A DNA stretch of 64,000 nucleotides, from positions 1 to 64,000 of the forward strand of contig JAGYXB010000290.1 of assembly GCA_022495005.1 (NCBI GenBank), in the 5' to 3' direction. Within the stretch, counting starts at the first letter, position 1. Every line of letters starts with the position of its first letter. The DNA comes from Rhyacophila brunnea (lineage: Eukaryota; Arthropoda; Insecta; Trichoptera; Rhyacophilidae). The notes under the pieces were generated by a model that saw nothing but the letters and a program-made list of their open reading frames with translations, ran no database searches and was not told the DNA's origin. This document shows positions 20,571-32,219 of the stretch, in pieces. Both the position numbers and the translations under genes were made by a program.

Positions 20571-20697
20571 GAGAGCCACACAATGACATTATTAATGGAC
20601 AACGCACTCAATATAGTAGCTAGCAATTAAATTCACGCACAGCGACATTCGCACATGTATAGGTTGACGTCACGCAATTTCCATTATGCGATATCAC

Positions 20698-20897
20698 GCA
20701 TCGGATATTTATAGCAATATCACCTTTATTGTAATGGCGTTAGAATAGTGTTTCTAGTGTCAATGTTCATTTGAGCGAACCCGTTCGAACCGAACCGTTC
20801 GGCAGACCCGACCAAAAGCATCGGGAATTTATAGCAATATCACCTTTATTGTAATGGCGTTAGATCTGATTATGTCATTCGGCAGACCCGACAAAAA
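20698..20897 (+). repeat. Tandem duplication, ~121-bp unit
   Basis: GCATCGG.ATTTATAGCAATA...AATGGCGTTAGA occurs at 20698-20747 and again at 20819-20866. TTCGGCAGACCCGAC occurs at 20798 and 20878. It is a recent partial duplication in non-coding sequence. Confidence 0.75.
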
Positions 20898-20899
20898 AG

Positions 20900-22615
20900 T
20901 GAGTGTCATTTTTATTCCCAGATGATTCATCCATATTAATGTCATTGGAGCCACATGAAAAAATGATATACCTAAGTGACGAAGCCCACCAGAAGTGGCG
21001 CTCGGTGCGCTGACTACGAAGTAGGCTCCCTTCCACCCGCGCATTACCCTTCACCTATGTAATAAGGGGCACGAGAAGCACAAAATAATTATTATTATCA
21101 GCTTCTCTCATAACAAAGCAATAAAAATAATATTATGTTTCTCGCCAGCTTGTAATTAATATTCACGATGACGTAATTCTACCAGCGAAATATCGGACAC
21201 CCAGCAACTAAACAATGAGTTAACTGTTATTAAATAATGCCTACTCGCCCGTCTATCGACAACGCGTCCAGAAGCGGATAAAATAAAACGGCGCGCGCCC
21301 CTTTTGCTTGCCGTGTTCAATGGGCTTTGTCATATTTAACAACGTAGTATTTTCGTTAATTCGTCCCGCTGAGAAACCAATCATAGGGCGAGCGGACACA
21401 GTGCTCCGTCAAAACCAGTGTGCGCTGCCATATTTCATTACGTTGTATTTTCGATGATTTACATTGAATATGCGCGAGCACCCCGCTAGCCCGATTCTAT
21501 GTGCACGACGCCTAAGGCATAAAAAATATAATAAACTAAAATACTACTTTTTCTCCTACACGCATTTAATATTATATTATATACATTTTTTTTAGAAGGA
21601 ATAATAATTAATGATAGCCATACGTCCAACCCATTGAATACATATTCTATATTAAACACACACAAAATATATCTAGTTCGGCCAATTTATTATATTGGCC
21701 GTCATTCCTTATTTACCCACCTACCTCAAATCCTTATTTATTATTGTCGCAAAACTGGGACGGCCAGCAGTTACGGATCATGAGACGACCATGATTGCAA
21801 ATAACATTTAGTTAGCTCGAGGGACATCAAGAAAGCGGACGCGTGCAGGTTTGTGATAGCTTAGCCGTCGCTAACGACAGAGTGACCCAGACAAGAAAAC
21901 ACACCTGTTTGACCTTCGTTACTCTAAATCAGATACGGTTTGAGCGAACGTTGCGTCTATCATCCATCTTGAACTTGTCATCATCAAAAACCAAGTGGAA
22001 CCGTGAGAATGACATACCGTCTGTTTACTAGTGCGTGAATGCGTGAACACCGAACCGGCTCCAGCGCATGCCAACCCTCTCAACATAAAAGGTCAGTATC
22101 TGGCATCCTGGTTAACCCCCCCTAGATTCACATCCACCATAACGATCACACCACCAACCAGCATCTTCAAATTACAGTCCACTGCGAAAAGCGCGACCAA
22201 TATCTTTTATTAGTTACGGGGATCGACCCTGCAAACACGGTTTCAGAAACTGTCACTGCATCTATGTTACTACCACAGTGTTATTTAAAAAATGTATGTG
22301 TTTTTAATAATCTAATCTAAAATTTTAATTAACTTTAAAATACTTAAATAATATGTAAGTATCGTATATTCTTAGATAACTATCAAAATTTGCGAACTGT
22401 TTTGTGTCAAAATCCGTATATGGACAATGCAATTGGGTGAAGGTTGCTTACTATACGATTATTATAATAGTATTTTGGTCACGCAGGCTCGGCTACACTG
22501 TGAAACATATTTCAGACAATTTTTAATTTTGATTTAAATTAAATTGGATATTAACTATATCCGATAACTTTATCTGCATATAATACGGACAGATTTACAG
22601 AATATAGAAACTGCA
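20900..22615. other. Unassigned intergenic DNA
   Basis: It contains GC-richer patches at 20950-21060, 21240-21500 and 21770-22250 with short incidental frames. A small inverted repeat, GGCCAAT(7)ATTGGCC, lies near 21680. I see no gene model with start, motif or splice structure that I would defend. Confidence 0.4.
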
Positions 22616-22619
22616 TTTG

Positions 22620-23075
22620 ATTTTTTACAACGTTTTTCTTAGCTTGTATTCTTATTTGTCCGGCGGTTCTTTGTCCGGTACAAATCTTGCAACCGATTTT
22701 TAACTAACTTCCCGACTAGCTAGACATGTGAAACGTTTAGAATATATCAGAACACGATGCCAAAGCATTTTTTTAATACTTTTAGACATCTTTAAGTAGA
22801 ATTGATTTCTTTTTCAGTTAATTCTGTTTTGTATAAAAAGTTATTTCGACACCATTATTGGTTGCTAGGGATCTGGGGTCCTAGCAACTAAATTATTAAT
22901 ATATACGTGCGTTACTATGGAAATCAATATGACATTCAAAATGACATTTCAGTATTATTTCTATCAAGTACAATTTTTTTTGATCGTTTAAGCTAGTCAA
23001 GTCAAGTTTATATGATTCAACAGAAAATTTAAAAACGTTGTATATAAAAAGTTATTTTTATCTTGTAATTATTAT
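22620..23075 (+). mobile_element. Interspersed repeat X, copy 1 (MITE-like)
   Basis: The repeat starts near TACAACGTTTTT and ends near AAAAACGTTGTA, a short terminal inverted repeat. It shares TTATTTGTCCGG, CGACTAGCTAGACAT and TATACGTGCGTTACTATGGA with copies at 27405-27700 (minus) and 36225-36815 (plus). It is non-coding. The class is unknown. Confidence 0.7.
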
Positions 23076-23214
23076 CTAAGTAACTTGATACCTACCTGTC
23101 ACATTTGTAACCAGCAAATAATAACATTGTTTATAAAATTTTAGTGGAGGTAATAAACAGGGTACCCTCATATTATAAGTTCTTTTTATCTTGTAATTAT
23201 TTTAAATCATTTTA

Positions 23215-23605
23215 AATTCAAATTCAAATTTTTATTTATTTTTACATAAATAGTGAACATTACAAATTGTTAATTTAAGACGTTCACAACATGACATTTA
23301 GAAACAAAAAAATATTATTAAAACAGTATTATATAAAAAAAAATCACTATTAAGTTATTAAACAGTAGAAAAGTGTCAATACAAAAAAATATATAAATTA
23401 GATACAACGAAGTGCCTACGCCGAATGAGCTAGCAGACCCTATTTTAAGAATTTATAAAACAACGTCCACCTATACCCATCCTCACGTAGGTATAATATA
23501 TCAACATCCGAAGCGATTTGGTTGAACAGAGTTATTGCCTCCCAATTGGCATCACCAATGGCAGGTTAGTTCCGCTCCTTTGGAGAACAGACAACTGATC
23601 CTCTG
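23215..23605 (-). mobile_element. Jockey-like retrotransposon 3' fragment
   Basis: This is a diverged copy of the 3' end of the element at 19215-20372. It shows the C-terminal codons (the region encoding LPLVMPIG is still readable), the 3' UTR segment with GACGTTCACAACATGACATT, and the A/T-rich end. It is non-functional. Confidence 0.8.
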
Positions 23606-23845
23606 ACTATTAACTATAACGATAACCTGACTTATACCTAATTAGATCTAGACACGTGCGTCTCTACCTGCGTACCACATTGCTGCTATGCGTTATTCGA
23701 CATGGGTTGGATATCAGTGGTGAAGACTCCATACTAGGCGATTATTTAAAGCTTACCTTCTTAAGATAAACAAATTTTAATTGCATATTATGTATTTTAA
23801 TAATAACTTACCTAATAGTAATTTAAAACCACACACATAATACTA

Positions 23846-24010
23846 TATATTTCCGAGAGTTCTGGGTTCGATTCCCGGTCATGACAAAAAAAAAACATTT
23901 ATGTGTTTTTCTCAAAGCCTGGGTGTTTGTGATTGTTCAAAATTACTAACAATCACCTTGTACGAAAAAGCAAGGACATGGTTATTAATAATTCTAAAAA
24001 AAAAAAAATA
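23846..24010 (+). mobile_element. tRNA-derived SINE, family S2 (copy 1)
   Basis: The B-box/T-arm GGGTTCGATTCCC is followed by the body AAGCCTGGGTGTTTGTGATT to a poly-A end. The same unit is inverted at 46731-46885, and a diverged minus copy is at 33640-33775. Confidence 0.75.
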
Positions 24011-24229
24011 CTATATATTTATTTATACGTTATTTTTAGCACTACAATACGTCATGAGGCCCAATTCAATGACAGTAGTGTAATTGAAATAGTTTTGAAG
24101 TAATATAAGTAAAATAATAACGAATACCGAGGCTTCAAGACGATCATATAATATGTGTATTGTGACTTAACAGGGAATTGAACGCGGAGTCCCCAAACTA
24201 GACAGTTCTTTTCGTTTTACATGAAGCCA

Positions 24230-24440
24230 ACGGCAAACAAATTTTGAAAATAGCCGATATATTATATTATTTTTTTAGATAAGGTTAGGTTAGGTTTTCA
24301 TTCTTGAATTATTCATGAATTTTGCCAAAATCGGCCATGAAAATTGGTTCCCGCCTGGTTTCTTGTAAACTAAAACACCCAAAAAATATGTAATAAAACT
24401 ACTGAAATACAAGGGAAAGACAATAGAAAATAGGTATGTA
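24230..24440 (+). repeat. Diverged copy of the TTAGG-cored palindromic element
   Basis: TTTTGAAAATAGCCGATAT followed by AAGGTTAGGTTAGG and then a tail with AATACAAGGGAA matches the arm, core and downstream sequence of the element at 18011-18290. The core has only about two repeat units. Confidence 0.5.
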
Positions 24441-24492
24441 ATTAAATTAGAAATACAGAACATCGCATATTTTTTTCATCTCGGTGCCACAG

Positions 24493-24528
24493 AGATGATC
24501 GTATAGCACCTATACGGTCATCTCTTTT
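24493..24528. repeat. Short palindrome
   Basis: AGAGATGATCGTATAG and CTATACGGTCATCTCT face each other across a 4-nt loop. One arm recurs at 45801-45817, so it may be the end of a small foldback element. Confidence 0.6.
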
Positions 24529-24539
24529 CTATATGAAAG

Positions 24540-25465
24540 CTCACGGCAAACTGTGCTACGATGAAATGTAATACGTACAATTAACATGACGTAACCAACT
24601 AAAAGTCAATGCCTACGAGAACCGCAGAATTAATTATAAATGAGGAAATGAAATATATTATAATAAACAAGTAAATATTTCTAACTCATATGTAATAGAT
24701 ACCCATATTTATTAGGTACCTAATGAATAACATGCATTTTACAGCTAAGATAAGTTCTCCCATGCATTACGACTTATCTTCGCGCTAAAAATGTAGAATG
24801 CATCCCAAAAACCGTTAATATTTAAAGAATATTGTGCCGCAAAAAGTATGTTACAAAAAGTATTCAACGGAGTGCCGTGTGTCTGTCGCTTTACTTATCT
24901 ACTTTACACAACTTCCCACGACTGCTATCCAGTGTGATTTTATGTAAATGCGAACAGATTCATATAACAATAGTCCACTGTGTACGCAATACTATAGTCT
25001 ACTTTGTGATACTACGAGTACTATGAAAATATGAAACACACATACACTTTAAATAAAAAAATAATATCATACAAAAAAAAAACATGTAAGAGTATTATTG
25101 AATATAAATAAAAATAAAACTCATAACTTTTAAAGACTGATATCATAGATATATCTGTTAGTTAACTCCATTAACTTCCATTGTTCCCAGAATGGATGAT
25201 TTTACAGCTCTTGAGTGTAGTATTTTTTTTTTATATATAATTACTAATGATCTATTATTAGGTTTTGAGGATTTATTGTACGCTTATTGTATATATTATT
25301 ACTGATGAGGTATGTAGTTTTTTATATATACTTCAACTATTCATAATTTTATCTGTTATATTTTTTTACTGGATCCTCGACGTAATAGGTAGGTGATAAG
25401 TTTTTACCTACTCGTACTTTATTGTATTGATTTATTATATAAGTTAGGGTTAATAGTGTGCGTTG
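24540..25465. other. AT-rich DNA, nothing recognised
   Basis: No coding signal or repeat structure noted apart from A/T tracts. Confidence 0.4.
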
Positions 25466-25469
25466 TCAG

Positions 25470-25585
25470 TATGTGTTTGACTTTTGGTGAGTGTACACAT
25501 TACCTGAAGATGCCAAAAGGCGAAACCCGGGTCGCAAAAAACGACTCAAATGGAATAGTACAAAACTTAAATCCATTAGAATCCT
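25470..25585 (+). repeat. Repeat H with hammerhead-like core, copy 1
   Basis: It matches 33215-33330 along its length, including ATGTGTTTG.CTTTTGGTGAGT and AAACTTAAATCCATTAGAAT. It contains the ribozyme-like core described at 25503. Confidence 0.75.
25503..25535 (+). ncRNA. Hammerhead-ribozyme-like motif, copy 1
   Basis: CUGAAGA (core positions 3-9) is followed by a stem GCC-AAAA-GGC, then GAA, then ACC-CG-GGU (possible stem III), C (position 17, the cleavage site) and G that can pair with the C before CUGAAGA. This is the order of a minimal type I hammerhead as found in Penelope-like retroelements. Weak points are an extra U before stem II, a 2-nt stem III loop and essentially one pair in stem I. 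Activity is unproven. Confidence 0.45.
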
Positions 25586-25589
25586 CATT

Positions 25590-25990
25590 ATACATTGACA
25601 ACAGCTCCAAAGATTCTTCTCAAAATTCTCCTCTCAAAGATATCCATATTTCTCTCATCCTGTTTGCTGAGTGTCGAACATGCTGATGCATATGTTAATA
25701 GTGGGCGCAGGAGAAATTTATATAAGGCTGTTTTGGTTTTCCTTGAGAGTGCTTTAGAAGTCTTTGAAGACCAAAATAGTACCTGTTGACGAGGGTGATC
25801 CGGCGTTTTATTTCGTCGCTCATGTTATTAGTGTTTGTGATGAGGAACTGTAGATAAACAAATGAATTCACACTTTCAAAAAAGCATTGCCGCCAATGAT
25901 AAAGGTGTTATTATCATCTGTTGCACTGTGGAGAACTGGCAAGTATTTAGTTTTACTTTCGTTTATCCAGAGTGCCATGTTTTCAACAGC
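25590..25990 (-). pseudogene. RTE-like non-LTR RT remnant
   Basis: The minus strand, read through several shifts and stops, shows the post-RT region of an RTE-like retrotransposon: KTKTALYKFLLRPLLTYASA, SKQDERNMDIFERRILRRIF and upstream a relic of the primer-grip region. It is strongly decayed. The same type of C-terminal region lies on the plus strand at 26330-26715. Confidence 0.75.
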
Positions 25991-26329
25991 TGACTATATG
26001 GAAATATTTATGATTGTGAGATTAACACACACCATAAATAATTTTGTTCTATTGTAAAAAAAATTTGCCTGCGGTGCTATTTTACTTAATGACTGCTTAA
26101 ACATTTTGAAATGTGTGGTTATGCAATGCAATTTGATGTGATTGATATAATAAATGAAAATTCACGTGTATAATTTTATCTTATACATTATTATTTTTAG
26201 TGTTTCCTGAATAATAAAAATGGCTATTTATCCAATATCGATAATGATATTACAGAAGAAATCAACAACAGAATCATGTCTGCGAATAAATGCTAATTTG
26301 GCCTGTTAAGACATTTTAAGTCCCGCATA

Positions 26330-26715
26330 CTATCTCGCCGAACTAAAAGCACTCTTTACAAGACGCGTCTTGTAAAGCCAGTGCTCACCTACGCATCGGA
26401 AACCTGGACATTAACTCTGCGAAATGAACGAGCCCTGAACATCTTTGAAAGAAAAAATCTCCGCCGTATATATGAACCGAGCAAGGACGGCACCAATTGG
26501 AGGAGAAGATATAATGCTGAGCTCTACGAAGATTGCAGCGCAGTTCAATCAATAAGATTAGGAGACTGCGATGGCTAGGTCATGTGCACCGTATGAATGA
26601 TAATGAACCGGCAAAGAGAGTGAGGTCCAGCAATCCAATAGGGCGTAGAAGAAGAGGCAGGCCAAAGATTTACCACAAGAGGGGATCGCGACCAGTTGTT
26701 CACCGAGTGCCGACA
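26330..26715 (+). pseudogene. RTE-like non-LTR RT C-terminal remnant
   Basis: TLYKTRLVKPVLTYASETWT and ERALNIFERKNLRRIY, then, after a frameshift near 26530-26560, RRLRWLGHVHRMNDNEPAKR and a basic tail (GRRRRGRPK). This is the conserved order after the palm and thumb in RTE-like and related RTs. No catalytic FADD is present, so this is a 5'-truncated copy. Confidence 0.8.
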
Positions 26716-26724
26716 ACTCAATAA

Positions 26725-26895
26725 TTCAAGGGGATTTATTGAAATATATATAAAATCGCTAAAACATACTGAATACCATTTGGGGAACACTACAGTGTAG
26801 AATACAACACTGCCCTTAATCTTGTAGATAGGTAGGGGGCCCGCCAAACATCCTGGCCTAGGAATCCGCTTCAGGATGTGGGGGCCATGCATACG
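26725..26895 (-). repeat. Fragment related to the TTAA-flanked element at 51.8 kb
   Basis: It shares CACTGCC.TTAT.CTT..GATAGGTAGG, GGCCCGCCAAA.ATCCT and TTCAGGATGTGGGGGCCATG with 52160-52255. It is non-coding. Confidence 0.65.
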
Positions 26896-26899
26896 ATAA

Positions 26900-27400
26900 T
26901 ATATGAATGTCAATTACATATTATATATTGTTAGTATCATGAACTGAACTGTCGTGTTGCTAACGAGGTAATCTACATACCGTTAATTTGTTGAGAAAAT
27001 ATTTTGACGTAGGTATTTTATCTTCTAGTATTGTACGTAATTCTTTCATTCATCTAATTATTCAGACATCTTTCTGTTATGAAATCGAATCTCTTCTAGA
27101 AAACAATGTGAATTTTATTGTATTTAAATCAATAACAATAATAAGAAAATTCTGCTCTAGAATAGTCTTCTGCGCTGATTTCAATTCGATTTCTCGATCA
27201 TTTTATTTAATGTTTATTAAAAGAGAAAGTATTTTATATGAACCAGTATTTTTTACGAAGGAGTACCCAATCCATATTATAAATAATTATAAATAATATC
27301 CCCCATAAATTACGCTACTGGTTTCAATATCGATAACCTCAATTTTTTCTTTTTATATTTAACTCAATTCTGACTCTGTTCGTCTTCATAAACAATCAAA
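26900..27400. other. AT-rich DNA with an unsupported 102-codon frame
   Basis: A frame at 26988-27296 starts with ATG but has the composition expected of AT-rich non-coding DNA and no recognisable motif. I do not call it a gene. Confidence 0.4.
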
Positions 27401-27404
27401 TGCG

Positions 27405-27700
27405 GTTTTTATTAAATAATTACAAAATAAAAAGAACTTTTTATATACCACGTTTTTAAATTTTCTGTTTAATCATATAAACTTGACAATTCAAATTCAA
27501 TGTATTAATAAATACTTTCTTTTGTATTTGATAGAAATACTGAATAAATATAGAATACTGAAATGTAATTTTGACATTTCATATTGATTTCCATAGTAAC
27601 GCACGTATATATTAATAATTTAGTTGCTAGGACCCCCTTAGCAACCAATAATAGTGTTTTACTTTTTACGATTTTTTCCCGAAATAACTTTCCATTTATT
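27405..27700 (-). mobile_element. Interspersed repeat X, copy 2 (truncated)
   Basis: On the minus strand it reads GGTTGCTAAG, AACTAAATTATTAATATATA, CGTGCGTTACTATGGAAATC and ends AAAACGTGGTATATAAAAAG. It matches the 3' two thirds of copies 1 and 3. Confidence 0.75.
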
Positions 27701-27709
27701 ATGATTATA

Positions 27710-29210
27710 ATTTTATTTTATATTCCATATTTGGATATCTTCCAAAAATATAACACCGAACGCGTCGTTAGACCCCCCCTCCCCCCCCACTCGCCTATAG
27801 ATCCTCCTACCGTAGAAAATATAGGAGCCTGTCGGCATGATATGCCTACGCGGGGCATAGAAGGCTAATAGTAACGAATCGATGGCGTAATGGTCACTGA
27901 ATCTTGGCCTGAGGTTCATTGCAATGTCGGTTATATTCGTGTGCCTCATTTTTTATATTTAAAGACCAATATTGTAAATATGATTATTTATAAATGTAAT
28001 GCTACGGAGAATATTATGTTTGAAAAAATTAAATGTTTTATTATTTGCAGTCCAAAATGTGCTAGATGATTAGGATGTGATTGTCGAAAAACTAAGATAA
28101 CCGAGTTTGAAACTAATGGCATAAATAATTACTCATTACACCGAAACTGTCACAGTATATAATAGCATGTACGCAGACGCGCAATGTAGATAATAAAGCG
28201 CGAAATATTATGGTGCATGTCGTGTACTATCAAGTGACGTCACAGTAAGCTGCCGCTACGGGAAAAAATGTGTAAGATCGTTTTTATTTGTGTTTAAAAT
28301 GATTCCATCCCATAGCACATTTTGAACCTTTAAACGATAATTATTGTCAGTTAGCAAAATCTGCCGAAATCACCAGATCAACAATGAGGTCACCTCACGT
28401 TGTACGGAATTGCATAGACACCTGGATGACTCAATGAACGTTTTATATCATGTTCTACATGTCTACACATTTTCGAATCATGTCAAAATTGCGTGTTTTT
28501 TGTTTTTAATGTTGTCTATTATCTATGGTCTGCGGGTTGGGTTCTGTTCAAAATATTATTGAATTTACAGAGATTCGTTACTAGGTTACTCCATCATTGA
28601 ATTTACAGAGATGCTGTTCGTTCAAAATATTCTGCAAAATAACGAAAGCATAGACTAAATTTGTCGCCGTGACAGCGTGACAGTACGCAGCATGCATCTC
28701 AATATAATCACAACTTAACTGTCGGCGACTCACAGAAGTTACAGATATTCGAGCGGATCTTTTGCATCTGGCAACTTTGCTACAAATGAACTATTTGATG
28801 AGCCTACCATCGTCAAATTAATCAAAACCCCAACACATATGATGGGCTGGCTACCTAATATGATTAAATAATCAAGCACAGATAAAATACCTCAGTTTAG
28901 TGAACCAGATGGTATACGAGAGAACCGCGACTTTGATGGCTTGATCTTACATAGAAAAAAAAACTTAGCAGTATTTTGACTATTAGGAGAGTGCATTATA
29001 ATGAAAGAGACTGCTTGAGATAGTCAAGGTCTAACCCATGATGCAACGTGAGAGAAAAAAATATTAAAACGGATGTACACACGAATAATGCGTATATCCG
29101 GAAGATTTTTCAATTTCTACTTAAAGTAATTTTACACTGGCAAGTTAATAACTATATTATAATTTAATCTTAAATATTGAAATAAAAGACGATTCATTTG
29201 AATATTTATA
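27710..29210. other. Unassigned intergenic DNA
   Basis: A C-rich patch at 27772-27790 and a direct repeat of TGAATTTACAGAGAT (28559 and 28597) are the only local structures noted. No gene is supported. Confidence 0.4.
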
Positions 29211-29215
29211 GTGTA

Positions 29216-29330
29216 TATCATCATCATCAATCAGGGTAGATCCATTGCTAAATGAAGTCCTCCACTTGCTCCTTAGTTATCTTGTTATCACGCACTTCGA
29301 ACATCATTAGTTGTCAGTCAATTATTGTAT
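29216..29330 (-). repeat. Possible RTE-like 3' end fragment
   Basis: ATCATCATCAATCAGGGTAGATCCATTGCT resembles in pattern the 3' terminal segments at 43240 and 53845 (CATCAGCCTGAATCTATCCA). The match fades after about 50 bases. Confidence 0.35.
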
Positions 29331-29604
29331 TTAGGGAATCTCTATTTTCTTTTACATTCCCATATCAAGTAAATTATACACATGCATCATGACCGTAAAC
29401 ATTATTCAAATAACAGATAGCGGAATAGCATTGAGACCGGGTGACATGTTATTTATCTAGTCTAGTATTTCACCGAGCGATAATTTGGATGCATTTTAAA
29501 AACACTTAGGAATATAAAAAAACAATAATATTGTAAGATTATATTTATATAGTATCAATATTAAATTGATTAATACGTTGTTTCGTCGATTAGTAAATTA
29601 TCAA

Positions 29605-30225
29605 TAGAGATTGCAATACCGGTATTTCAAAACCGGTATTCCAGTATTTATCAATACCAAAATACCGGAGTTTTTGGTATTAAGAAAGCACACTCGTTTA
29701 AATTTTTGAAAATGAATTATAAGTTATGTCCTGCTAATATGCAAATATATCGAGGTGAAAAAATAATAAAATAAAATGTCATCAAATATATTTATATAAG
29801 TAATTGTCGCGATGAATTATCATAATATTATTTCGAAATAGAAAACATCCGTGACAAAAATGTTCAATTATTCTATAATTACTGATGACTGTACAAGCGT
29901 TGAATTTAAGAAGCTTTTCCTGCAGCCGGACTTATTTGCACTTGAATGAATTTTTGAGGGCTTTAGTTAAAATTGTTAATATATTCAAAGTATTTGTAAA
30001 AAATCACTAGTTATACAATTATGTTCAATATATATTTTTAAATTTCAACATAATAAATGTAACTATGTAGGTTTCCACTATAAAATAATATTTAATAGTT
30101 ATATTTATTGATAAGCACCTACTTCTGTTTTTTAATGTTTAAGAAATACCGGTATTAATACCGGTATTCGATACGAAATACCGACAAACCAGTATTGACA
30201 TTTTCATTCGGTATTGCAATCCCTA
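29605..30225. mobile_element. hAT-type MITE, family M1 (copy 1), 8-bp TSD
   Basis: The terminal inverted repeats are TAGAGATTGCAATACCGG and CGGTATTGCAATCCCTA, with further internal copies of ACCGGTATT. It is flanked by the perfect 8-bp duplication ATTATCAA (29597-29604 and 30226-30233). It is non-coding, 621 bp. The same family is at 49262-49876 and 59868-60510. Confidence 0.93.
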
Positions 30226-30782
30226 ATTATCAATTATTATAACTAATGAAGTGTGAGACAGCACTGTGTTCAACTGCATATGTATGAAAAAGTAATACTT
30301 AGTCTTCATTATATGGTGTAATTAAGACTCATACATCACTCATAATATATAATATTTTTATTCATACAAAAAATTAATAAAAACTAATTTTCAAACCACA
30401 ATACAACTGCAATAAATTGACATACACATAATTTAAAACAGTGCTCTTCAAATATTGGTCTGCTACGTAGCTTAAAATGGAAATATGACGTCGTTACAAG
30501 TTTATAACCTACTTAAACTAAAAGTTTGTCGAATCATCTCTTCCTCCAGAAATGACAGATGGATGAAATAATGAGAGATAATATAACTTGGAAAATAGTA
30601 TACTTCGAATCTATACTAACAATAACATTATTGAAGTACTTGATTGTGAATTCCATTTGTAGGCCAATTTGACTATTTCCATTATAGAAACCAATATTTA
30701 TAAAACTTGCAGGGCTTTTAAAATTATAATGCTAGTCTTTCTTTTATTGTGTCAACTGTCAATTCATAGGGGAAATGCATTG

Positions 30783-31083
30783 TATTATTGATTTAATTTA
30801 ATAAAGCACATTTTTTTAGTACTTATTCCACTTTTATTAAATAAATCTGGACCGCTTTTGTCCGCCTCAGTGAGACATTTTCAACTGAATAATCTTTATA
30901 AAACAGGTATTTATCAAAAGAAATGTTTCGCATTTTGATTTTCTTTTGATAAATACCTGTTTTATAAAGATTATTCAGTTGACAATGTCTCTTTGAGGCG
31001 GACGAAACCGGCCCAGATTTATTTATTAAAAGTGGAATAAGTAGGTACTAAAAAACGTGTTTTATTAAATTAAATCAATAATA
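30783..31083. repeat. 0.3-kb near-perfect palindrome
   Basis: Arms of about 140 bp run from ATTATTGATTTAATTTAATA at the left to its inverse at the right. They include AGTACTTATTCCACTTTTAT and ACAGGTATTTATCAAAAGAA, around a centre near 30931. It is probably a foldback MITE. The ends give no clear target duplication. Confidence 0.85.
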
Positions 31084-31089
31084 ATATAA

Positions 31090-31730
31090 TGCTAGTACTA
31101 ATTTACTAGAGTTTGATATCGTTATCATAATATAATAAAAAAACTTTTTGAAAATATCTCATTTGTAACATTTCATCACGAGTAGGTAAAGTGATCAAAT
31201 AGCAGTGGTGGATTGGTGAGGGGATTTGCGGATAGAGGATTACGCACTTAGATGCAACCGTTATCTATTATTGGTAGATAAGTTACACGCAGTTCTAATA
31301 GGTGTATTAATAATAATTATTCATTATAACCAGCAGTTGTATTTCAATGAATATTCAGTCAGTGCCTATTAACACATACGTCAGTATCACACTAGACTTG
31401 AATGAGCACGATCAATCGACAGTGGTTACACTACTCTATACACACCTCACCACTCCACCGCTACTATCTGATTGCTTTGACCCACTGATCGCAGTGATGA
31501 ATTGTTGTAAATGCGTTATTTTGTACATTTTTTAAGTTATAACGGAACAAGCAGATAGATAGACAGATTTTTTTTGTTACATTTTGTGCTGAGATATCAT
31601 GACAGTAGTAAAAACGCTGATCAAAATATAAATATTTTGAAATTACATACAAACACTTGAAATATATTATCAATATCGATTACGCATGATATCATTAACA
31701 GTAAAATCACGACTTGGCAAGTTAATTTTA
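31090..31730. other. Unassigned AT-rich DNA
   Basis: No gene or clear repeat structure. Short frames at 31347-31535 and 31464-31673 overlap each other on opposite strands and carry no motif. Confidence 0.4.
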
Positions 31731-31734
31731 AAAA

Positions 31735-32030
31735 AATCGGTATGTGTACTTACGTATGCGCGTTAGAAGTTATACTTCTTTCGCGTAACAAAACAAAAAC
31801 AAAACTTGTGATAAACTGGATTCTTCGACTAGCTCTTAATTATCTTGTTAAATTACACACTCAAGAAAAAATGATCGCTTATTGGAGCGCCGTTGGTTTA
31901 TTTCTATACACTTTAACTTATATTACTAAATTATATACTGGTTTGTTGTTGTTTTTATTTTTAAAATACCAACTGTCTCTGACGTTTAATAATTTGTTTA
32001 CGTAAGGAATGGCAAATGGCCGACAATAAT
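31735..32030 (+). repeat. Interspersed repeat V, copy 1
   Basis: It matches 55908-56395: GCGCGTTAGAAGTTATACTT, TTCGACTAGCTCTTAATTAT, CGCCGTTGGTTTATTTCTAT and CGTAAGGAAT.GCAAATGGCC are shared. An open frame of 87 codons across it is not kept in the second copy, so it is not coding. Confidence 0.75.
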
Positions 32031-32093
32031 AAATTCGCTGCCTAGGCAACGGAACAATTCTAAACTATAATATTATACTGTATAATCGCCACG

Positions 32094-32215
32094 ATTGTAT
32101 CAAACTGTGGCGTAAAGGCAGTGCTTTCGGCTGATAACCGAACAATCGGTGGTTCGAATCCAATCGAGTGCGTTTTTTTTTCGTGTGAAAAAATAAATTA
32201 TGTGTTACATGTCAC
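32094..32215 (+). mobile_element. tRNA-derived SINE-like unit
   Basis: A D-arm-like TGGCGTAAAGGCAGTGC is followed by a perfect anticodon-type hairpin, TTCGG-CTGATAA-CCGAA, and a B-box GGTTCGAATCC. The loop would place GAT (Ile-type) at the anticodon. The T stem and acceptor are poor, and the unit continues into a T-run and an unrelated body, so it is a SINE head and not a working tRNA gene. Confidence 0.55.
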
Positions 32216-32219
32216 ACGC

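Noticed and set aside
20829..21044. 71-codon minus-strand frame
   Set aside because: Starts in a tandem duplication and has no recognisable motif.
26988..27296. 102-codon frame
   Set aside because: Composition typical of random AT-rich DNA; no motif.
30438..30470. CAGTGCTCTTCAAATATTGG as a hAT left end
   Set aside because: No inverted partner found in the following kilobase.
32094..32172. Functional tRNA-Ile gene
   Set aside because: The anticodon hairpin is good, but the acceptor and T stems do not pair and the unit continues into a SINE-like body.
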